The notes beneath the pieces were generated by a model. It made no database searches. It worked only from the letters and a program-made list of their open reading frames with translations, and had not been told where the DNA came from. A stretch of DNA of 64,000 nt from Deltaproteobacteria bacterium (GTDB taxonomy: Bacteria; Desulfobacterota; Binatia; Binatales; Binataceae), in the NCBI GenBank assembly GCA_021831785.1, contig JAKBMB010000009.1, positions 1 through 64,000 of the forward strand, given 5' to 3'. Positions 37,334 to 45,735 of this stretch are shown here, piece after piece (positions within the stretch are counted from its first letter, which is position 1; every line of letters starts with the position of its first letter). Position numbers and translations under genes: made by a program.

Positions 37334-38065
37334 TCAGTAGAGATGGCGCCCGCCGTCGACGCGGATACATTCGCCGGTCACGAACTCCGTCTCGACCAGG
37401 AACAGCACCGCCTTAGCGATCTCTTCGGCGCCACCCCAGCGGCCAAGCGGCGTGGCTTCGACCACGCGCGCGTTTTCTTCGGGAGCGAGGTCCGCGGGCG
37501 CCTGGACAGGACCGGGCGCGATGGCGTTGACCAGAATCTGTGGGGCCAGCTCAAGCGCCAGGCTCTCGGTCAGCGCAGCGACCGCAGCCTTGGCGGTATA
37601 GTAAGGGAGGTAGCCTTTGTAGCGCGGCCGGCCGCTTATCGGGAGCCAGTCGGTGATATTGATGATCCGGCCGGCGCCGGCGGCCTTCATCAGCGGCGCG
37701 GCGTGGATCGAGAAAAGGAAGGCGCTCTTGGCGTTGGCGTCAAGCGCGCGCGACCAGTCGGCCGCAGCGGGATGGGGACTCTTTTCGTAAATCGAGGCCA
37801 TGTTGACCAGAATATCGAGCCGCCCCAGGGCGCTTGCCGCTTGCTTTACCGCGGCGCCGACTTGTTGATCATCGGTCGCGTCCGTGCGCAGCGCGATTGC
37901 CGCTACGCCCGCGGCTCGCGCCGCCGCCGCGGCGTTCTCGGCCGCCTCGCGCGAGCGGCGATAAGTTAGCGCAAGCGCGCATCCGCGCGCGGCAAGGGCG
38001 CGGGCCACCGCCTGTCCGATACGCGCGCCGCCGGTGAGCAGCGCTACTTTTCCCTTGGGATCCAT
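37334..38065 (-). CDS. SDR oxidoreductase (pteridine-reductase-like)
   Basis: Classical short-chain dehydrogenase/reductase of 243 residues. Seen: cofactor site VALLTGGARIGQAVARALAA (TGGARIG, as in FolM/pteridine reductase-like SDRs), NMAS in place of NNAG, catalytic YxxxK in YYTAKAAV with the Ser or equivalent in NITDWLPISGRP, APGPVQAP, and C-terminal GECIRVDGGRHLY. The Arg after YR at the end of strand 2 suggests NADP preference. No linked folate gene is nearby, so the substrate is open. Confidence 0.85.
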   Translation of the reverse strand: MDPKGKVALLTGGARIGQAVARALAARGCALALTYRRSREAAENAAAAARAAGVAAIALRTDATDDQQVGAAVKQAASALGRLDILVNMASIYEKSPHPAAADWSRALDANAKSAFLFSIHAAPLMKAAGAGRIINITDWLPISGRPRYKGYLPYYTAKAAVAALTESLALELAPQILVNAIAPGPVQAPADLAPEENARVVEATPLGRWGGAEEIAKAVLFLVETEFVTGECIRVDGGRHLY

Positions 38066-38280
38066 CGCCGCGCCTCGCTGGCGCCGTTCCCCATTGTTGC
38101 ACAGGCGATGGCGCTAAGCCTATCGCGAGCACCATTGAAGTCCGAGCGTTCCTTGCTTGTGCGCGACTCGCCGCGCTTGAGGGAAATTCTGCGGCGCCGC
38201 GATTTTGTCCTTCTACCCGACCTGCAGCATCTTCGAGCTTTGCCCTTGACGGCGCGGGGCGGCGCTTGAGCGAAGCTAGG

Positions 38281-38667
38281 TCAGTCGCGCTTCGCGGCGT
38301 AAACTTCAATCTCAACCAAAAACTCGGGACGAACCAAAGCTGGGACAACCAACAGCATCGAAGCCGGGCGGTGATCTCCAAGCCTCCGCGAGCGTACTTC
38401 CACGTATGCCTTAATGTCCTCTTGGCGCGTCAAATACTGGCAGATGCGGAAAATGTCCGCTCTTTGCAGACCGGCTTCCTTCAGCATGCACAATACATTA
38501 TGCCATGCCTGTTCCGCTTGCGCCGCGATACCTTCCGGCACTCTGCCTTCCGGCGTTAAGCCCGGCGTCCCGGAGGTGACGAATATGCGTGCGCCGAGCG
38601 AAGTCTCCGCAGCGTCGCTGTAACGACCGATCTGCCCGGCAATTCCTATGTCGTAAAATTTGTTCAT
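38281..38667 (-). CDS. RidA/YjgF-family protein
   Basis: Small protein of 128 residues in the RidA (enamine/imine deaminase) family, which hydrolyses reactive intermediates from PLP enzymes. Seen: RIFVTSGTPGLTPEG, QAWHNVLCMLKEAGL, RADIFRICQYLTRQEDIKAY, and HRPASMLLVVPALVRPEFLVEIEVYAAK, which carries the conserved Arg and Glu of the active site. The upstream part of the gap (38668-38934) holds a small frame that ends in an ATGA overlap with this start; I do not trust it. Confidence 0.88.
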   Translation of the reverse strand: MNKFYDIGIAGQIGRYSDAAETSLGARIFVTSGTPGLTPEGRVPEGIAAQAEQAWHNVLCMLKEAGLQRADIFRICQYLTRQEDIKAYVEVRSRRLGDHRPASMLLVVPALVRPEFLVEIEVYAAKRD

Positions 38668-38934
38668 AGTCGCCTCATTCGATTCTTTGTTAGGTCCACG
38701 CTATGCTTTTGCGGAGTTTTGAGCTTAGTAAGAATCCGATATCCCCTCGCACGAAGGTCCCGATAGCGCATGATACACATGACCCTCGCCCGTTCTTTGG
38801 TCGCGGCCGCTCGAAGTGCGAATTCCGGCGGCGGGTCCGGTAGCTGGGCGGCGCGCCGTAGCCAAGCGCCCCGCCGGCGGAAGTGCACGCTTTGTCGATA
38901 GTGTCTTCGGGGTTACGCCTTTAGCGTTGCCCGG

Positions 38935-39435
38935 TTAAAGCGGTACGAAGTCGTAAATGCCGACGCCCTGAAGCAGCGCGAACTTGCATTGCTCGCCGTC
39001 GGCGGAACTCACGCGATGAGGCTGGCGGCGCGCAACGGTATAGGTCTGCCCGGGGTGAAGCTCTACGCGGCGGTCCGGCGCTCTGGTCTCGATCACGAGG
39101 GGCTGTTCGAGACAGAAGAACATGTCGGTGACGTTGCTGTGATGATGCCAGGGAACGCACCCGCCGCGAGGAATAGCTATCGTCACCATCCGAAGCGTGT
39201 CGTTCTTGGCCACAACGTCAATCGCGTAATGTCCAGCCTGACCGGCCGCGCCGGCTGAGGATTTCGCTTCGGCCGCCGTCTGGCTCTGCGGCTTTGTTGT
39301 CGCGGTATCTTCGGTCAGGGACACCAAGTAGTGACGCACGAGCGCGCTTATGTCTTTGTGCTCGCGCGCGGCGAGTCGCTCGAGCTTCCGGAGTGCGTCG
39401 TCGTCAAGCGAAAGCGTGAGGTTTATATTGCCCAT
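38935..39435 (-). CDS. RHH (CopG-like) - cupin fusion protein
   Basis: Protein of 166 residues joining two unrelated domains. Residues 1-45 have a ribbon-helix-helix pattern: the beta strand INLTLSLDD, then ALRKLERLAAREHKDISALVRHYLVSL, as in CopG/Arc-like DNA-binding proteins and antitoxins. After an Ala/Gln linker, residues 68-166 form a small cupin: PWHHHSNVTDMFFCLEQ (metal His and Asp), PGQTYTVARRQPHRV (second motif His). It could be a metabolite- or metal-responsive repressor. A candidate palindromic site lies 4-30 bp upstream. Confidence 0.75.
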   Translation of the reverse strand: MGNINLTLSLDDDALRKLERLAAREHKDISALVRHYLVSLTEDTATTKPQSQTAAEAKSSAGAAGQAGHYAIDVVAKNDTLRMVTIAIPRGGCVPWHHHSNVTDMFFCLEQPLVIETRAPDRRVELHPGQTYTVARRQPHRVSSADGEQCKFALLQGVGIYDFVPL

Positions 39436-39438
39436 GAA

Positions 39439-39465
39439 CGATACCCCACAATGATGAATGTATCG
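39439..39465. promoter_or_regulatory. Candidate operator upstream of the RHH-cupin gene
   Basis: CGATAC at 39439-39444 and GTATCG at 39460-39465 form a perfect inverted repeat with arm centres 21 bp (two helical turns) apart, beginning four bases upstream of the ATG. RHH proteins bind such sites as dimers of dimers; autoregulation is inference. Confidence 0.4.
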
Positions 39466-39520
39466 ACCCGTCTCCCACTCTATACTAGAAGCAGTCTCAT
39501 AGATGATCGTAGGCCGCGGA

Positions 39521-39648
39521 TGTCATTCGGAGCTCCCCCTTGTCATTCCGCACGCCTCTTCTGTCGTTCTGAGCGCAGCAATCTGGTTCGGCACGCTACT
39601 GCTAGGTAAATCGCTTCGCGTAGATGCTTCACTTCATTCAGCATGACG
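39521..39648. repeat. TGTCATTC-type intergenic repeat element
   Basis: TGTCATTC occurs at 39521 and 39541 and TGTCGTTC at 39562, the last followed by TGAGCGCAGCAATC. A rough reverse complement (AGATGCTTC...TTCAGCATGACG) ends the element near 39648. It is a degraded form of an inverted intergenic repeat seen in many environmental genomes. The rest of the gap 39436-39959 holds nothing I recognise. Confidence 0.55.
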
Positions 39649-39959
39649 GAGAAAGCTAAAGCGTTCACGAGATAGGCTCTGGTTTGGGCGCGCCCGATCG
39701 CTCCCGCCGTTCACTCCTGCGATGCGCCCGCGATGCGGGTGCATAGGGACTTTTGTTTCGGCATCAGCTTTGGACCGGTACATATGCGCAACAGCCCGTC
39801 TTTATCAAGGTATCTCTGTCAAATTTCCACCATGAGCCTTACGCGTGGGTCTTTGCGGGGCCGCTGATTGCCCCTGAGATCCATTCGAGCGATTGTTCGG
39901 TGCTGGCGCGCAGTGGTTTTGCGGACAACTGCGCGAGCGCCCAATTGTCTTCGATTCTT

Positions 39960-41642
39960 TCAAATACCGCCGAGCGGCGACACCCCGGCGGCCTGACGGG
40001 CAAAGCGCTGGGCGATAGTTGCTACAGTGTCGGCGTCGGCGGCGAATTTGTCCTCGCGCACGCGCACGATTCGCGCGAAGCGCAGCGCAAACCCGCTCGG
40101 GTAGCGAGGGCTTCGCTGAATGTCGCTGTAGGCGACCTCGACTACGAGCTCGGGGCGTACGAAGGCCGTTTTGCCTCGCTCATCGTGCTTAAGCGCGAGC
40201 AGTTGCTCGGTGAGCGTCTGGAATTCCTCATCGCTGGGGCCCTTGAAAGTTTTCCCAACCTCGAGCAATTCATCCGGCTTTTCGCCGCGCGCTGCGAGGT
40301 GATAGTTGGAAAGCCATCCGCGCCGTCTGCCGTATCCCCAGTCGGCGGCGACGATCACGAGGTCAAGCGTATGCGCCCGTTTGATCTTGAGCCATCCGCC
40401 GCCGCGCGCGCCCGGCGTATAGATGCTGTCGAGCGCCTTGGCCATCACGCCCTCGTAGCCCGCGGTGAGGGCGTCTTCGAAAAAGGCCTCGGCTTCTTTG
40501 ACCGAGCCGGCGACGATTCTTTGCGCCAGCGTCAGTCCGGCCCGCTGCGCGAGCGCGCTCAGCGCGTCCCATCGCGTATGGTACGGTGCGTCGACCATAA
40601 GGCGGCCGCGCCACGCTATCAGATCGAACAGAAACAGCGCCGTCGGCTGTTCGCGCAAAAGCCGCTGGATGTCATGCACGCGCCCAAATCGGCGCATCAG
40701 GTCCTGAAACGAGCGCGGCCTGCCGTCGGCGCCGAGCGCGATGACTTCGCCGTCCATGATGACGCCGTCCTCTTTGACGCTCTCTTGCACGAGCGTAACT
40801 ATCTCGGGCAGGCTTCGTGTCACCTCGTTGAGGCGGCGCGAGAAGATTTTCACCTCGGCGCCGAACCGATGAATCTGCACGCGTGCGCCGTCAAGCTTGT
40901 GCTCGAGGGCAAACGGCCGGTCGAGCAGAGCAAAGGCTTGCGCGATATCGGCCGCCGGCTGCGCCAGCATCGGCCTTAACGGGCGCGGCCGCGCCGGTGA
41001 GATCGCCTGCGCGTCGAGCTTTAAGTCTCCGTGCCGCGCGGCGCGCGCCAGACGACCCACGTCGCCCTCGAGCATGAAGGCGCGTTGCACCTCGGCCAGT
41101 GGGCGTGCGGCCATCTGGGCGATCGCCTCGACGAGCAGTCCTTCGCCCACGCCGTGGCGCATCTCTCCAATGACAATCCGCGCCAGGAGTTTGCCCTCGA
41201 GCGGCGCGGCGCGCGCCATCAGCTCGCGCAAGGCGGCGAGCTTGCCCTGGCGAGCAGCGCGGCCTGCGATCGCGGCGATCGCTTCGAAGGCGCGCGCGAC
41301 GTCGACTACAGCCAGCGTCGGTCCGGCTTCGGCGCCCCGCAGCCGCATCAGCGTCTCGATCGCTTCGCCGAAATCAGCGGCGTTCGCGAGCAGCGCTTGG
41401 TCGGGCTCGGTCTCGCCGGCCAACTCGGCCGCCGCTTTCCACACCGCCCGCGCGCTTAGCTTGAGCCGGCCGTTCTCGCCCTGCGCGAGCGTCTGTCCGG
41501 CCAGGAAGCGGGCCGCGATCTCGACCTCCTCGGGCGCGAGCGTGCTAAGGAACTCGGCAACAAGCTGCACTCGTTGAATGCGGCTTGCGGTCTGCGACAA
41601 GGTCTCGCACAGTTGCGCTAGCTCGTAAAACGACGCCACCAA
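39960..41642 (-). CDS. ATP-dependent DNA ligase
   Basis: ATP-dependent DNA ligase of 560 residues, of the archaeal-like (type I, LigB-like) group found as a second ligase in many bacteria. An N-terminal helical DNA-binding domain (about 1-200) precedes the nucleotidyltransferase domain with adenylation motif EHKLDGARVQIH (motif I, Lys near residue 246), DGEVIA (motif III), EGVMAKALDS (motif IV) and GGWLKIKR (motif V), then an OB-fold C-terminus ending with SGFALRFARIVRVREDK (motif VI). No Ku or polymerase domain is adjacent. It starts at the ATG at 41642. Confidence 0.93.
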   Translation of the reverse strand: MVASFYELAQLCETLSQTASRIQRVQLVAEFLSTLAPEEVEIAARFLAGQTLAQGENGRLKLSARAVWKAAAELAGETEPDQALLANAADFGEAIETLMRLRGAEAGPTLAVVDVARAFEAIAAIAGRAARQGKLAALRELMARAAPLEGKLLARIVIGEMRHGVGEGLLVEAIAQMAARPLAEVQRAFMLEGDVGRLARAARHGDLKLDAQAISPARPRPLRPMLAQPAADIAQAFALLDRPFALEHKLDGARVQIHRFGAEVKIFSRRLNEVTRSLPEIVTLVQESVKEDGVIMDGEVIALGADGRPRSFQDLMRRFGRVHDIQRLLREQPTALFLFDLIAWRGRLMVDAPYHTRWDALSALAQRAGLTLAQRIVAGSVKEAEAFFEDALTAGYEGVMAKALDSIYTPGARGGGWLKIKRAHTLDLVIVAADWGYGRRRGWLSNYHLAARGEKPDELLEVGKTFKGPSDEEFQTLTEQLLALKHDERGKTAFVRPELVVEVAYSDIQRSPRYPSGFALRFARIVRVREDKFAADADTVATIAQRFARQAAGVSPLGGI

Positions 41643-41838
41643 GCATCCAAGTTAGCTTCCCGCGCGGTGCGAGGCCAGCAAAGCGCCACCGGCCGCGGGG
41701 CGCGGGCGCAAAGCGCGCGTGGGTAGATCGCCGGCGTTTGCGCAAGCGGCCCTGAAAGAGCGGCTCGCCGATCGCTGAAGGAACCGCATTCGACCTGGAT
41801 ACCCGGCTCCGGCCGAGACCTTCGCGGGCCGATGCGCT

Positions 41839-43170
41839 TTAGGCGGACGCCGCTTTGAGCGGGGACAACTCCTGTGGCCGGTGGCTCACGTCCATGCGGC
41901 TGAAATCAGCCGGCGCGACCGCCCGCCAGCGCATGATTAACTCAGCCCCCGCGACATAGGCGGTTTCCTCATGGGCGAAGCCGGCGCATTCAAGGATGCG
42001 GCTTAAGCTTTGGCGCGTGTAATGAGTGATATGCTCGTGGCGATAGCCGCCTGGGACGGCCATGCCGTAGATCGGCTCGATGATCCTCCACGTGAGCGTT
42101 GCGTAATCGGGGGTGCCGATAATCAATGTGCCGCCGCTGCGCAGCACGCGGCGCATCTCGACAAACAATCGCTCAGCGAACGGGACGTGCTCGATAACCT
42201 GCGAGCTGATTACACATTCGAAAGCCTCGCTCTTAAACGGCAGAGCGTAGGCGGAGGCTCGCGCCACCGGGATTCCGCGCCGTGAAAGAAAACGCGTCTT
42301 GCCGATGTCGATCTCGGCGGCGAAAGCGTTGTTGAGGCTCTGAATGATTAAGCTCGAGCCGCATCCCACGTCGAGCGTGCGTCCGGCGCCGCGCGCCCAG
42401 CCGACGACGATGCGATGGCGCCGGCGCTGCCATAAGCGCTGCATCGGAATAATGCTATAAAAGGCGCGCTCGTCGTAATCGGCCGACTCTATCGAGTTGC
42501 GCAACCGCCACAGCCTGAGCGTGCTCCGCCCGAGGTCGAGACCGAAACGGATCAGCCGCGCGTGTGACCGGCCGGCGCCGCGCGGGAAGTAAGTAAAAGG
42601 AACCTCGGCGATAGCGAAGCCCCCGCTATACGCTTTGATCAATATCTCTTCCAAAACCTCGAAGTTGGCGCTCTCTAGCTTTAAGTTTTCGAGCGTCTCG
42701 CGCCGGTACAGGCGAAAGCCGCTTGACAGGTCGGATGCCGGCATCGCCAGCATCCGCCGCAAGGTCCAGTTTAGGATCCGGCTTAAGCCGCGGCGCAGCG
42801 CCGAGGTGTACGCAACGCCGCCGCGCGTGTAGCGGGACGCGATAATGATGTCCGCGCGCGTCCGTGCGCGCCACATCTTCGCAACGTACTCGGGTTCGTG
42901 CGACATATCGGCGTCGAGGGTCAAGACGTAGCGGCCGCGCGCGGCGGCGAAGCCGCTGACCAGCGCGGCGGCGAAGCCCGGGCGCTCCTGCGTGATCACG
43001 CGGGCGTTCATTCGCCGGCCGACCTCGCGGGTGTCATCGGTTGAGCCGCCGTCAACGATCACCACCTCGAAGTCGAGCCCAAGCCCGCGTAAAAGGGCGC
43101 TCAAGCGCGGCAAGAGATGCCGCAAGTTCTCACCCTCGTTCAGCACCGGCAATACAACGGAAAGGTCCAT
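41839..43170 (-). CDS. GT2 glycosyltransferase - SAM methyltransferase fusion
   Basis: Bifunctional protein of 443 residues. Residues 1-230 form a GT-A glycosyltransferase of the dolichol-phosphate-mannose-synthase-like family 2: VVLPVLNEGENL, VDGGSTDDT, TLDADMSHEPEY (DxD) and SGFRLYRRETL. Residues 260-430 form a class I methyltransferase: TLDVGCGSSLIIQ (motif I), ALPFKSEAFECVISSQVIEHVPF, IIGTPDYATLTWR. It would add a sugar to a lipid carrier and methylate it or a related compound. I start it at the ATG at 43170, where the GT fold begins; the frame opens at 43284. Confidence 0.85.
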   Translation of the reverse strand: MDLSVVLPVLNEGENLRHLLPRLSALLRGLGLDFEVVIVDGGSTDDTREVGRRMNARVITQERPGFAAALVSGFAAARGRYVLTLDADMSHEPEYVAKMWRARTRADIIIASRYTRGGVAYTSALRRGLSRILNWTLRRMLAMPASDLSSGFRLYRRETLENLKLESANFEVLEEILIKAYSGGFAIAEVPFTYFPRGAGRSHARLIRFGLDLGRSTLRLWRLRNSIESADYDERAFYSIIPMQRLWQRRRHRIVVGWARGAGRTLDVGCGSSLIIQSLNNAFAAEIDIGKTRFLSRRGIPVARASAYALPFKSEAFECVISSQVIEHVPFAERLFVEMRRVLRSGGTLIIGTPDYATLTWRIIEPIYGMAVPGGYRHEHITHYTRQSLSRILECAGFAHEETAYVAGAELIMRWRAVAPADFSRMDVSHRPQELSPLKAASA

Positions 43171-43277
43171 GCTCTCATCCTCGCGATGCGCCGCGGCCGG
43201 CAACTCGACAATATCTTGGCGCGCGATATTCGGCGTGATGCCAAGCGCTCGACAAAGAGATAACTTTAGCGGCAAAC

Positions 43278-43306
43278 TTGCCAACAGACCATCCGGCTCC
43301 TATCTT
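43278..43306 (+). promoter_or_regulatory. Sigma70-type promoter of the carboxypeptidase gene
   Basis: TTGCCA (43278-43283) and TATCTT (43301-43306) are 17 bp apart. The predicted start, near 43313, is only about five bases before the ATG at 43318, which suggests a nearly leaderless message. Confidence 0.5.
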
Positions 43307-43317
43307 GTGATTGCACT

Positions 43318-44604
43318 ATGAAACGCCGAGGCCACCGCGCTATTCCCGTAATTGCTCTTCTGATCGCAGCTCTGGCATTTCAGCGTGTCCAAGTTTTAGC
43401 CGCTCGACGCCAGCCGCCGGATTTGGCGCCTGCGCTGTCCCAGGTTCGCGTTCTGGAGGGCCGGCCGGCGCCCTTCGTGCTTAACGCGAAGGCGGCGATC
43501 TTGGTTCCCAGCGACTATAGCACGCCCCTCTACGCCTATAACGAGCGTCAGCGCATGCAGCCGGCAAGCCTGGCAAAGCTGATGACGTTTTACATCACGC
43601 TCAAGATGCTGAAGCAAGGGCGCATTACGCTTGAAACTCCGGTCACCGTTAGCGAGGCGGCATGGCGGCTTTCGGTCAGCAGGGCGATTTCCAAGATGTT
43701 CTTAGAAGTCGGCCAGCGCGTCACGATTCGCGACCTGCTGTTCGGGCTCATGGTCTCCTCGGGTAATGATGCCGCCTTCGCGATCGCCGAGTACATCGGC
43801 GGCAGCGCGCAGGCCTTTGTCGCGATGATGAACGACGAGTGCCGCGCGCTGGGTCTCACCGAGACCCACTTCGAAAATCCGGACGGCTTGCCCGCGCCCG
43901 AACAGTACACCACCGCGGCCGATATGGCCAAGCTCGGCTCGATAATTCTAAGCCGCTTTCCCGAGGCTTTGACTTACACCGCGGCCAAGGAGTTCACCTT
44001 CCACGCGATCACGCAGCGCAACTGGAACACGCTGCTGTTTTACGACTCGCGCGTGGACGGTCTCAAGACCGGGCACGTCGAAGAGGCCGGCTATCATCTG
44101 GTCGCCTCCGCCCACGCTGACAACCTGGGGATGATCGCCGTGGTGATGGGCGCGCCGAACGCGGAGCGCCGCCGACTCGAGACGGAAAAGCTGCTCGACT
44201 GGGGCTTTCGCACCTTCGCCCCGGCAAGTCCGGATTGGCACCGAGTGGCGCCGAGCGAGATCAACGTTTACGAAGGGACCGCGAGCTCGGCGGCGATCGC
44301 GCCTGCGTCGGCGCCCGTGGCAGTCGTCTTCAAAGAGGAAGTGAAGCAGGTAAGGCTGTCGGCCACGCTTGACGCTTCCTACCTGGTAGCTCCGGTAAAG
44401 CGGGGAACCAAAGTCGGCACGCTCACCCTCTCGCGCGGGGATGCCGTTATCAACCAGATTCCGCTCGTCACTCAGGCCGCGGTGCCGAAAGGCGGCCTTT
44501 TCAGCGCCCTGTTCGGCCGCTTGAAGCTTTTGGCCGTCGTGGCGCTCGGCGGAATTGGCGCTCTCATCGGCCGCTTGCTTCACTCGCTCGTTGCCGCCCT
44601 TTAA
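43318..44604 (+). CDS. D-alanyl-D-alanine carboxypeptidase (PBP5/DacA family)
   Basis: Penicillin-binding protein of 428 residues that trims the terminal D-Ala from peptidoglycan stem peptides. It has a signal peptide (about 1-29), then the three active-site motifs: SLAKLM (SxxK, residues about 84-89), SSGNDAA (SxN) and DGLKTGH (KTG). A C-terminal PBP5_C-like beta domain (about 290-385) and a final hydrophobic helix (about 398-420) that anchors it to the inner membrane follow. The length is typical. It is divergent from the GT2-methyltransferase gene. Confidence 0.93.
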   Translation: MKRRGHRAIPVIALLIAALAFQRVQVLAARRQPPDLAPALSQVRVLEGRPAPFVLNAKAAILVPSDYSTPLYAYNERQRMQPASLAKLMTFYITLKMLKQGRITLETPVTVSEAAWRLSVSRAISKMFLEVGQRVTIRDLLFGLMVSSGNDAAFAIAEYIGGSAQAFVAMMNDECRALGLTETHFENPDGLPAPEQYTTAADMAKLGSIILSRFPEALTYTAAKEFTFHAITQRNWNTLLFYDSRVDGLKTGHVEEAGYHLVASAHADNLGMIAVVMGAPNAERRRLETEKLLDWGFRTFAPASPDWHRVAPSEINVYEGTASSAAIAPASAPVAVVFKEEVKQVRLSATLDASYLVAPVKRGTKVGTLTLSRGDAVINQIPLVTQAAVPKGGLFSALFGRLKLLAVVALGGIGALIGRLLHSLVAAL

Positions 44605-44682
44605 TGCCTGTCACGCGGAGCTTGGTGAACGTTGAACGACTTATCAACGCGCTCGGCGGAACATCCTCAGATAAGATCGGGC

Positions 44683-44916
44683 CTATTTCTCGATCGTCAT
44701 GTAACACACACCGGCGCGAGCGTCGGCCTTGACGACCATGTAGCCCTCGCCTTCGGCGGCCCGCGGGATGTCGCGCATTGCGCGCGGGTCGTCCAAGATC
44801 AACTCGAGCATCTCACCGCGTTCCATCTGTTCGAGCCGCACCTTGGAGCGAGCCCAACTGAGGGGGCATTTCACGCCGCGCAAGTCGAGGCGCAAATTTT
44901 TGCCGGCGGCTGTCAT
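44683..44916 (-). CDS. TusA-family sulfur carrier-like protein
   Basis: Small cytoplasmic protein of 77 residues with the SirA/TusA fold: NLRLDLRGVKCPLSWARSKVRLEQM carries the CPxx motif with the sulfur-accepting Cys at about 17, followed by GEMLELILDDPRAMRDIPRAAEGEGY and a final beta strand. TusA relays persulfide sulfur for thiolation or sulfur oxidation. The ATG at 44916 gives the usual length; the frame opens at 45012. No other sulfur-relay gene is adjacent. Confidence 0.87.
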   Translation of the reverse strand: MTAAGKNLRLDLRGVKCPLSWARSKVRLEQMERGEMLELILDDPRAMRDIPRAAEGEGYMVVKADARAGVCYMTIEK

Positions 44917-44998
44917 TGAGTTCTTACTAAAAGTATACACCGAGCAGGCGTAAACGCTGCGCTTTGAGCCTGACCGAGCGTCGGGCGGATACGCAACT

Positions 44999-45028
44999 TT
45001 GACGCGGCGCAATTTTGGGCGATATACT
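44999..45028 (+). promoter_or_regulatory. Sigma70-type promoter of the DsbA-like gene
   Basis: TTGACG (44999-45004) and TATACT (45023-45028) with an 18-bp spacer. The predicted start near 45035 leaves a 29-base leader before the ATG at 45064. This is one of the clearest sigma70-like promoters in the window. Confidence 0.6.
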
Positions 45029-45063
45029 CAACCCCAGCGATAGCCGCAAGGCGTAGTCGAGCG

Positions 45064-45690
45064 ATGCGCTTAAAAGTTGTGGTGTTTTCGGACTTCATTT
45101 GTCCCTTCTGCTATATCGGGCTCAGCACTGCGCGGCGGGTTGCGGCGGAGTCGGATGTCGAGCTTGAATGCCGCGGATATGAGATACATCCGGACTGGCC
45201 TGCTGAAGGAATCAGCGCCCGGGCGTTCTGTGCTCGCCAGGGGATAAGCTCCAGCCAATGGCGGGATACGTGGGAGCATATCGGACGGCTTGCGAGCCGC
45301 GCCGGCCTTGCGCTTAAGCCGCGGACCATAATGAGCAACTCGCGCCTGGCTCTACAAGCGGCCGAGTTTGCCCGGGAGCGCGATGCGGAACGGTCTTTCG
45401 AGGAGCGCGTCTTTAGGGCTTACTTCGAGCAAGGCGCCGATATCGGAGACGTTCAAGTTCTCGCCGCGTTGGGCGAGGAAGCCGGAGTCAAGGCGCCGGA
45501 GCTCGGCGTGGCGCTCGCATCGGAAAAATACCGCGAAAAGCTGGCGGATAACGCCGCGACGGCGCGCCGCTACGGCGTCACCGGTGTTCCGACCTTTCTG
45601 GTCCGCGGGCTCCCCATCGTCGGCGCGCAGAGCGAGGAGACGATGCGAGAGATCTTTAGGCGGGCACAAGAGCGGACGACGTCAATCTGA
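45064..45690 (+). CDS. DsbA-family (FrnE-like) thioredoxin-fold oxidoreductase
   Basis: Cytoplasmic DsbA-family protein of 208 residues similar to FrnE/2-hydroxychromene-2-carboxylate isomerase-like proteins. The N-terminal strand FSDFICPFCYIG holds the CPFC redox motif at residues 13-16; an all-helical insertion follows; the cis-proline is in GVTGVPTFLV near residue 180, followed by VGAQSEE. There is no signal peptide. The role may be disulfide exchange or glutathione-linked isomerisation; the CxxC favours redox. Confidence 0.9.
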   Translation: MRLKVVVFSDFICPFCYIGLSTARRVAAESDVELECRGYEIHPDWPAEGISARAFCARQGISSSQWRDTWEHIGRLASRAGLALKPRTIMSNSRLALQAAEFARERDAERSFEERVFRAYFEQGADIGDVQVLAALGEEAGVKAPELGVALASEKYREKLADNAATARRYGVTGVPTFLVRGLPIVGAQSEETMREIFRRAQERTTSI

Positions 45691-45697
45691 GAGTTGG

Positions 45698-45721
45698 TGA
45701 ATTTTTGAGTAGTGGGGCGGC
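45698..45721. repeat. Half-element of the palindromic repeat family
   Basis: This 24-bp stretch, TGAATTTTTGAGTAGTGGGG followed by CGGC, is the reverse complement of the right half of the element at 20281-20368, apart from one missing C in the GC-rich part. It fills the gap between the DsbA-like and MBL-like genes, ending 14 bp before the next ATG. Confidence 0.7.
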
Positions 45722-45735
45722 GTAGAGGGTGAACA

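Noticed and set aside
38664-38888. Frame of 74 residues ending in an ATGA overlap with the RidA start
   Set aside because: The overlap is suggestive, but the sequence is Arg-rich without any recognisable pattern; I could not support it as a gene.
39753-40979. Frame of 408 residues on the plus strand
   Set aside because: It lies opposite the well-supported DNA ligase gene and reads as its shadow.
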